A DNA stretch of 64,000 nt, from positions 1,145,779 to 1,209,778 of the forward strand of contig CAJNDT010005556.1 of the NCBI GenBank assembly GCA_905221615.1, given 5' to 3'. Shown one piece after another: positions 58,261-64,000 of this stretch (positions are counted from its first letter, which is position 1; the number at the start of each line of letters is the position of its first letter). The stretch comes from Symbiodinium sp. CCMP2592. Lineage: Eukaryota > Sar > Dinophyceae > Suessiales > Symbiodiniaceae. The notes under the pieces were generated by a model that ran no database searches, was not told the DNA's origin, and was given only the letters and a program-made list of their open reading frames with translations. A program made the translations under genes and the position numbers.

Positions 58261-58652
58261 CGTTTGGCGCCGCGTCGTTTAAGGGACTCAGTTGAGATGT
58301 GGGGGTTTCTTAGCATTCGGGGTCCTCGTTTAAGATCGTTACCCCAAGCCTTTATAAACCCCAAACTTAAACTCCAAACCCTAGACCCAAAAAGTCCGAA
58401 CGCCTGAAACCCAAAGTCCTATAGAACCCTTCTGGAACCCTTGTAGAAAATCTTTTAAGGTACCTTAAAACCCCGCAACTTCGGATCCCACATTTTCTGA
58501 AGCTCCTTCTTGGGCTTCGGAGTTCGCAGAGGTGGGGCTGAAGTTAGTTTAGGTTTTTGGGGTGTCGGGACTACGATTTAGGGCCGAGGGTTTTGGCGTT
58601 GGGGCTTGGAATTAAACGGGCTCTCGCAGCCAGTTTAGGGAGCCGGGGAGCC

Positions 58653-58678
58653 ATTAAACCCTAAACCCTAAACCCCAG
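58653..58678. repeat. CCCTAAA tract ending at a splice acceptor
   Basis: TTAAACCCTAAACCCTAAAC then CCCAG, directly before exon 58679. Three near-perfect units. Confidence 0.9.
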
Positions 58679-58737
58679 GAACCAAGTGATCAACGATTCG
58701 GCGCTCCGGCAGCTGCAGGACTTCGCTTCTGCTTCGT
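58679..58737 (+). CDS. Candidate micro-exon
   Basis: Reads NQVINDSALRQLQDFASAS. Acceptor CCCCAG before G, possible donor GCAAG (GC type) at 58738. Confidence 0.48.
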
Positions 58738-58764
58738 GCAAGCTTTCTAGCCGAAGCCTTCAAC

Positions 58765-58838
58765 CTCCAGTCCGAAACCCTAAACCTTCAACCTTAAACC
58801 CGAAACCCTAAACCCGAAACCCTAAACTCTAAACCCTA
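58765..58838. repeat. CCCTAAA tract
   Basis: About ten units of CCCTAAA/CCCGAAA. Here a C-strand tract follows an exon, an exception to the usual alternation. It is followed to 59010 by a run of AAAGGAACCCTTAAA-like words. Confidence 0.85.
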
Positions 58839-59564
58839 AAGCAAGCCTAGGAGCCCCAATACACCCCAAAGCCCTCCTAAAGGAAGCCTTAAAAGGAACC
58901 CTAAAGATGAAGCGGAAACGCTCCTAAAAAGGAACCCTTAAAAGGAAGCCCTTAAAGGTACCCGTACAGGAGCCCTCAAAGGAACCCTCAAAGGTACCCA
59001 AAAACGGAGACCTCAAAGGAAGCCTCGAAGATTTCGGGGCTTCGGGGAGGCTCCGGGGCTCAGACAGTTGGGAGGTCTACTTGGGGCTGCCTTTAGCGGT
59101 GGTTCGAGGCCCTCAGGGCGTTTCGGAGTTGATGGTTGGGTTTAATTGTTCCGGGTTAGCAGGCTTCGGCTTCCGGGTTAGGGTTCAGAAGTTTGTGGTT
59201 TGGGGTGAGTAAAGTCAGACATGGCTGGTCCTACTGTTTTTGTTGCACGTTTTAGCCGCTCCTGCTCCTGCTGTTGCTCTGGCTGCTGCCAGATACCCGC
59301 AGCAACAGTATAGGAAACCCTCAACCCTGCACCAAAGCCCAAAAACTCACGATCCTACCACCATGAACCTTCAACCCCAAACCCTAACCTCGACAACCAG
59401 AATTTCAATCTGCAAAAAGGCACCACGCCCAAGACTCTAAAGAAAATATGATTCTCATGTGAGCATCATAGAAAGCCTTATGAGCAGCTTTAGAGCCACC
59501 CTTGAAGACGCGCCTAGAGTCACCAAGCTCTAAACTCCTAGGCCATAGCACCCTGAGATCCCTA

Positions 59565-59870
59565 AACCCGAAACCCCAAACCCCTGAACCCTAAACCCTA
59601 AACCCACCCTAAGATCCCTAAACCCTAAACCCTTAAAACCTAAACCGATAACACCCTAAGATCCCTAAACCCTAAACCCTTAAAACCTAAACCGATAACA
59701 CCCTAAGATCCCTAAACCCTAAACCCTTAAAACCTAAACCGATAACACCCTAAGATCCCTAAACCCTGAACCCTTAAAACCTAAACCGATAACACCCTAA
59801 GATCCTTAAACCCTGAACCGATAACACCCTAAGATCCCTAAACCCTAAACCCTAAACCCTAGCCTAAGAT
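59565..59870 (+). repeat. 47-bp higher-order tandem repeat built from CCCTAAA
   Basis: The unit reads CCTAAACCCTAAACCCTTAA then AACCTAAACCGATAACACCC and TAAGATC. About five copies run from 59605 to 59860, the last ones shortened. Neighbouring CCCTAAA units flank it on both sides. Confidence 0.92.
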
Positions 59871-59885
59871 TCACCAAACCCGAAG

Positions 59886-59964
59886 GCAAACGACGCAAGG
59901 TTCAAGGACCCTCAAAGCCAGCACAGAATCCGAAGCTCCACGGAAACTGCACACCCAAAAAAGA
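59886..59964 (+). CDS. Candidate exon next to a palindrome
   Basis: Reads ANDARFKDPQSQHRIRSSTE, then TAHPKKR. Acceptor CCGAAG before G. The family C palindrome starts a few bases later, so the donor may lie in or before it. Confidence 0.33.
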
Positions 59965-59967
59965 GAT

Positions 59968-60071
59968 GGGAGTTTCCGAAAGTTTTGGGGTACCTTACTT
60001 TGGGGTCCTTAGAATTAGGATCCTACTATTTAGGGTAGTATCTTAGGGTCCCCCTGTCTTCGGAGACTCCC
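59968..60071. mobile_element. MITE-like palindrome, family C, copy 4
   Basis: Left GGGAGTTTCCGAAAGTTTTG, right TGTCTTCGGAGACTCCC; the interior matches the family (GGGGTCCTTAGAATTAGGAT). Confidence 0.75.
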
Positions 60072-60174
60072 AGATCGAGACCCAGAAAGAATCCTCCGAA
60101 CCGGTTCAGAACCTCATTGCCCGAAGCCCTAAAAAAGCCCCTGTTAGAACCGTTGTAAGGAGCCCTGAACAACC

Positions 60175-60238
60175 CAAACCCTAAACCTTAAGCCCCAAAC
60201 CCTAAACCGCTAAACCCTAAACCCCTAAACCCAAAAAA
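60175..60238. repeat. CCCTAAA tract upstream of exon 60252
   Basis: CAAACCCTAAACCTTAAGCC and four more units, 15 bases before the exon. Confidence 0.88.
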
Positions 60239-60251
60239 TCTGCTGCAAGAG

Positions 60252-60312
60252 GACCAGACCGGCCTGACTGCCAATGCTACTTTGCTTTCGGGGGACGGCT
60301 TCGATGTTAAAG
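60252..60312 (+). CDS. Candidate micro-exon (61 nt)
   Basis: Reads DQTGLTANATLLSGDGFDVK. Acceptor GCAAGAG before G, donor AAAG followed by GCGGCT (GC type). TTTAGGG units begin 30 bases later (60335-60440). Confidence 0.5.
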
Positions 60313-61384
60313 GCGGCTTATATATTGGAGTTCGGTTCGGGTTAGGGTTTAGGGTCGAGGGTGCAGGTTTAGGGTTCGGATTAAGTAGGGTTTCGGGTTG
60401 AAGGTTCATTGTTTAGGCTTTCAAGTTGGGGTGTAGGGTTGAGTGTCCAGGGTATACACTCAAGACATCCGTGTCTGTTTTGGGGTTCGGGGTCTAAAGG
60501 GGCTTATGCGGGTTTCTAGGCGGTCCTGCACGGCTTCCAAAAAGGGTTTTGACAGGGTCGTCTAATGGTTTTATGATGGTTGTGGAAGGGCTCAGGGTTT
60601 AGAAGCTAAGCAGCATTTGGGGTTTAGGAGAATGCTTCGGCAAGGGCGCGGGGTGTGCGATTCGGAGAGCTTTGGGGTTTAGGATATCGGATTTCGGGGG
60701 CTAGGGCTTCAGGTCATCTTGTCATAGCTGGCATTCTGTGTTGTTCATCGGCGGTTGCATCGTGGGATTAGAAGGCTCACGGGACGTGTTGTAAATAGGT
60801 TGAGCTTTCAAGCAGGGTAAAGCTTTGTCTGTCACCTGTCGGAGGGCTGTGCGGCTGAGGGGTTTGCATTTCAAGGTTGTGGGGTTTGGAGCTTACAGTG
60901 GTAAAGGTTTTCGGGAGGTTTTTGGACTTCGAAGTTTCCCTTCAAAGCTTGTAGAGTTAGGGCCGTGACAGTTTCAAGCGTTGGGTGTTGCAAGTTCCCG
61001 AAACCCTAAGCGTTTAGCACGACTTCAATCTACCTTGTGGAAGGCAGGCTCGGGGCCGGGGGTGGGCGCTAAAGGCCAAAGCCCCAAACCCTATTCGGCA
61101 CTAAAGCCAAACCCTAAATCCTAAGCCCTAAAGCCACCTCAGACCCCTCAACCTTAAGATTCCTAGAGCTGAAGTACCGACAACGAACAACAGACCCCTA
61201 AGACTTGCAACATCCTTGTGTTCGGATCCCTGAACAATTTTTGAAGACGAAACAAAAACCAAAGCCTTAAGGTTTGCGAGAAGCCCTCTAAACCCTTCCT
61301 TAATCTAGCCGTAAAGGAGCACCGAAACCCCAAAACCACTAAACTACTCTGCACCCGAAACCCCGAAACCCTGAGCTTTAAACC

Positions 61385-61535
61385 GCCACGACATCCCTAA
61401 ACCCTAAAACCCTAAAACCCCAAAACCCTAAAACCCTGAACCCTAAAACCCTCAACCCTAAAACCCTAAAATCTTAAACCCTAAACCCTAAACACCGAAA
61501 CCCAAAACCCTAAACCCAACACCAAAGAAAGCAAA
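61385..61535. repeat. CCCTAAA/CCCTAAAA tract upstream of exon 61545
   Basis: Around 20 units, many with an extra A (ACCCTAAAACCCTAAAACCC). The longest such array directly ahead of a candidate exon. Confidence 0.9.
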
Positions 61536-61544
61536 ACCTCTAAG

Positions 61545-61622
61545 GTTTGCAAGAACGACCAGGGCACGGGGATTCGCCTCACCGGACTTGCCGGGGCCAT
61601 CTCCGAGGCGCACGCTGGGGGG
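61545..61622 (+). CDS. Candidate micro-exon (26 codons)
   Basis: Reads VCKNDQGTGIRLTGLAGAIS and then EAHAGG. Acceptor CTCTAAG before G, donor GGGG followed by GTTTTG. It has one of the clearest coding compositions in this tract. Confidence 0.52.
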
Positions 61623-61624
61623 GT

Positions 61625-61690
61625 TTTGGGTTTAGGATTTTTGGTTTCGGGTTTAGGGTTTAGGGGTTTAGGGCTTAAAAGGTATAGGAT
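61625..61690. repeat. TTTAGGG tract downstream of exon 61545
   Basis: TTTGGGTTTAGGATTTTTGG and GGGTTTAGGGTTTAGGGGTT. It begins immediately at the donor. Confidence 0.88.
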
Positions 61691-62022
61691 TAGGGGTTTG
61701 GGGTTTTATGGCATCTTTTCGTATACTTTGGCCTTTAGAGGGGCTGGTCTACGGTGGTTTGGGGGCAAGGTAGATACTCTAGACACGACAAGTTTAAGGT
61801 CTTAGCGCTTCATACCTTTTCGTAAAGAGGAGGAGGCGTTTTGGCATTTAGAAGTCCGCCTTAATGGGTTGGGGGGTATCTCTAGGGTAGACTTTCTGGC
61901 GCAAGAGTTTCGTGCTGACTATGTTTATGCTTCAAAGGATGCTGAGGCTTTCAGGTTTTCTGAGTGCGTAAGGCGTTTTCCAGGGTCGTCATCGCTACTC
62001 GAAGGGCTGTTGTGCTTCTAAG

Positions 62023-62086
62023 GCCAAGCAGCTGATCGAGCGCCGGGGCGCCGGCGAGGGCGCCGAGTTCTTGGCGCTGATGCCAG
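62023..62086 (+). CDS. Candidate micro-exon
   Basis: Reads AKQLIERRGAGEGAEFLALM then P. Acceptor CTTCTAAG before G; the donor would be GA (CCAG followed by GAGCTT), a type known in dinoflagellates, or slightly later. Confidence 0.45.
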
Positions 62087-62284
62087 GAGCTTCCGGCTAT
62101 CTTCTTCCTTTTTGCCAGAAGTATGTTTTTGTTCACTTTGGACTATGGCTTTTCATTAAAAGTGATTTTGCCATACTTTTTCTGGATTTTTTTGGGTTTC
62201 ATAGTTGTCCAGCGCGGGTTCAAATTGCGGGGACTGCTTGGGGTTTCGGCATCAGTTAGGTGTTGGAACTTTGAGGGCGCCTCA

Positions 62285-62335
62285 GGGTTAGGTTAGGGTT
62301 TAGGGTTTAGGGTTTAGGGGTTTAGGGTTTCCGGG
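62285..62335. repeat. TTTAGGG tract downstream of exon 62023
   Basis: GGGTTAGGTTAGGGTTTAGG with three further units. Confidence 0.88.
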
Positions 62336-63500
62336 TCTTGAAGGCTTAGAGCCATCTCGGGTTGGAGTTTAGGGTTGCGGGTGGTAGGTCTCTAGTCCTG
62401 TAGGGTTGTTGGTTTCTGTTGCATCTAGGATGTTGGGGGTTTTGAGGGGTTAGAAAAGACTTTGGTGGTATCATTGCCACCTATCAGTCCGGTATCATTA
62501 CACTCTTGCAGCTTTCTTGCTGTCGTCAGGAGCATTTCCATGTACGTTTTGACCAGTATCAGTGTAGCTTCCTTGTCTTGAGAGAAGCTGCCAGTCATCT
62601 TAGCGATCTTCCACGCATCTCGGTCTTCTTGCTTCGTATCGTTTCTTCTTCGCACGCCCAATGGTTGTCATGCTTTCTTTGACTAGAGTTCCTGGCAGAA
62701 TATCAATGAGTTTTCTGGCCTTCGTTGTGGCTGTCAATGCAACAGCTTCTTGGTAGACTTTGTCTCGTTTCAATTGCTATCTTATGGCAATCACTGGTGC
62801 ATGCTGTTGATACTGTTGTTCTCATTGATAAACAACCCCTGATCGAAGGTCCCTTCGCGATTCTAGTAGGGTTCCCAACATTAGGGTCCTGAAGGCAAGG
62901 GTGCCATTGATCAGGGGTCTTCAAGACCGATAGCGTGCTATGTGGCCCTGGCCTCTTAGCCTCAAGCCGTAAACCCTAAGTCCAGAAATTCTATGCTTTG
63001 AATCCAGAAGATCTCAAGCCCTGAAGCTCCAAACCTCGAAGCCCAAAACCAGAAGCCCGAAATCCCGAAGGCCTTGAACCCTGAACCCTAGCTCTGAAGT
63101 TCTTCAAGTGCCAGGACTTTTTTCCAAGATGCCGCCGAAGGCAGGGACAGGGGTGAACCCTGAAATCTTGTGATGCATGATTCTTGAAGTGCGCTCTTAT
63201 GTGTGTTAGGCATTCAAGGCTTTGGGGTTAAGTCTTAGCAACAAGGCTATGTGAAAGGGGTCGTGCAAGGGTATTCAGGGCTGCATCAGGATCTAATGAG
63301 GGATTACAGACTTGGGATGTAGGGTTTGGGGTTAAGGGGTTCCGTGCAGGAGGCTCAGGAAGTGGTACTATGATTCTCTAAGATCCGTTATCTGAGCGTT
63401 TGGGGTCTACTTTCCAAGGCTCCTCAGTATTTTGGTTCGGCTTCTGTCATTGGAGGTTCATCTTTCTTTTGTTCAATCTGAAGCCCACATACAAGTGTAC
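62336..63500. other. Spacer with no reliable exon
   Basis: Minus-strand frames of 78 and 73 residues (62425-62661, 62703-62924) have protein-like composition but no recognised motif. C-strand degenerate words lie at 62955-63095. Confidence 0.35.
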
Positions 63501-63504
63501 AATA

Positions 63505-64000
63505 TACCCCAAACCCTAAACCCTAAACCCTAAACCCTAAATCCTTAACCCTAAACCGTGTTGGGGGTTCAGACCTTTGCCGCATGAACCAAAGTCTGCA
63601 GCTTTCAGTCGGCTCTGCCACTTCTGGCCCTTCAGTGGGAGTTAGGATTAGAGGACCCTCGGGGATGTAGACCCACCCAATAAGGTTTATTTTAAGAGAG
63701 CCAGACGTAGGGTTCGGAAGGGGTACCCCTTTAAGGGGTCTCCCTCATCATGCTACCCATTCAGGCGTATTCGGACTTCCAAAGCAGTGAACTTTAGGGA
63801 CCCTAGGCGCTAAACCCTAAACCCTTAACCCTGAGGCCCTAAACCACAAATGCTGAACGCCCGAAACCTTGAATGCACCCTAAATCCTTGGCGCCCTAAA
63901 CCCTAATTCCTGAAGCCTTGCACCCTAAATCCTTAACGCCCGAAAGCCCTAAAGCCCTGAAGCCATAACGCCAAAAACCCCACTAAACCCTTAGCCCGAG
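63505..64000. repeat. CCCTAAA-rich end of window
   Basis: Five near-perfect CCCTAAA units at 63509-63545, then looser CCCTAAA/CCCGAAA/CCTGAAG words from 63800 to the end. The imperfect units argue against a true telomere. Confidence 0.8.

Noticed and set aside
10838-64000. Telomere-like TTTAGGG/CCCTAAA sequence as evidence of a chromosome end
   Set aside because: Units are degenerate, switch strand many times and are interleaved with exon-like segments and palindromes. No long perfect terminal array is present, so they are interstitial.
1-64000. tRNA, rRNA and spliced-leader RNA genes
   Set aside because: No cloverleaf-like or recognisable rRNA sequence was noticed by eye. A covariance-model scan would be needed to exclude small ones.

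Overview
The window looks like nuclear DNA of a dinoflagellate, most likely of the Symbiodinium type. Four things point there: remnants of the dinoflagellate spliced leader (consensus CCGTAGCCATTTTGGCTCAAG) in front of retroposed genes; a LINE-type retroelement that carries a cytosine-5 DNA methyltransferase; a multi-exon gene in which most introns start with GC and end in AG; and TTTAGGG telomere-like sequence scattered everywhere. Almost every coding signal is on the + strand, as expected for unidirectional dinoflagellate gene arrays. No tRNA, rRNA, CRISPR array or bacterial operon was seen.

Layout. (1) 13-9210: one damaged LINE-like retroelement (element 1) with zinc-finger ORF1 proteins, APE-type endonuclease, reverse transcriptase and RNase H. 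It is bounded by a 16-bp direct repeat that looks like a target-site duplication, starts with tandem spliced-leader scraps, and has an internal inverted block at about 6190-8180 that splits the RNase H domain. (2) 9640-10782: a Merlin/IS1595-like (ISXO2-type) transposase pseudogene, again behind a spliced-leader scrap. (3) 10783-12150: little recognisable. (4) 12152-29013: a giant retroelement (element 2, about 17 kb) that opens with five spliced-leader remnants in tandem and three copies of a TGACATACGTCA motif. It encodes a 2174-residue protein containing a DNA methyltransferase, then endonuclease, RT, RNase H, an unidentified C-terminal domain with a polymerase-palm-like motif pattern, ankyrin repeats and a membrane segment, interrupted by a few frameshifts and stops.

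(5) 31112-36985: a gene for a multi-pass membrane protein followed by a ladder of leucine-rich repeats in which each exon encodes one repeat of about 28 residues. Fifteen LRR exons can be placed; 13 of their 15 inferred donors are GC. (6) 37000-44500: mostly unassigned, with a 560-bp pyrimidine tract and an unassigned minus-strand ORF. (7) 44560-46735: a 2.2-kb AT-rich satellite with a near 10-bp period.

(8) 46800-64000: sparse short GC-rich open segments (about 33-132 nt) with plausible splice sites, separated by long spacers. The spacers tend to begin with TTTAGGG-type sequence and end with CCCTAAA-type sequence and hold at least five families of short palindromic MITE-like elements. I read this as a candidate + strand micro-exon gene of unknown function whose introns carry complementary telomere-like ends. 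Exon calls there are by eye and the joined reading frame has not been verified.
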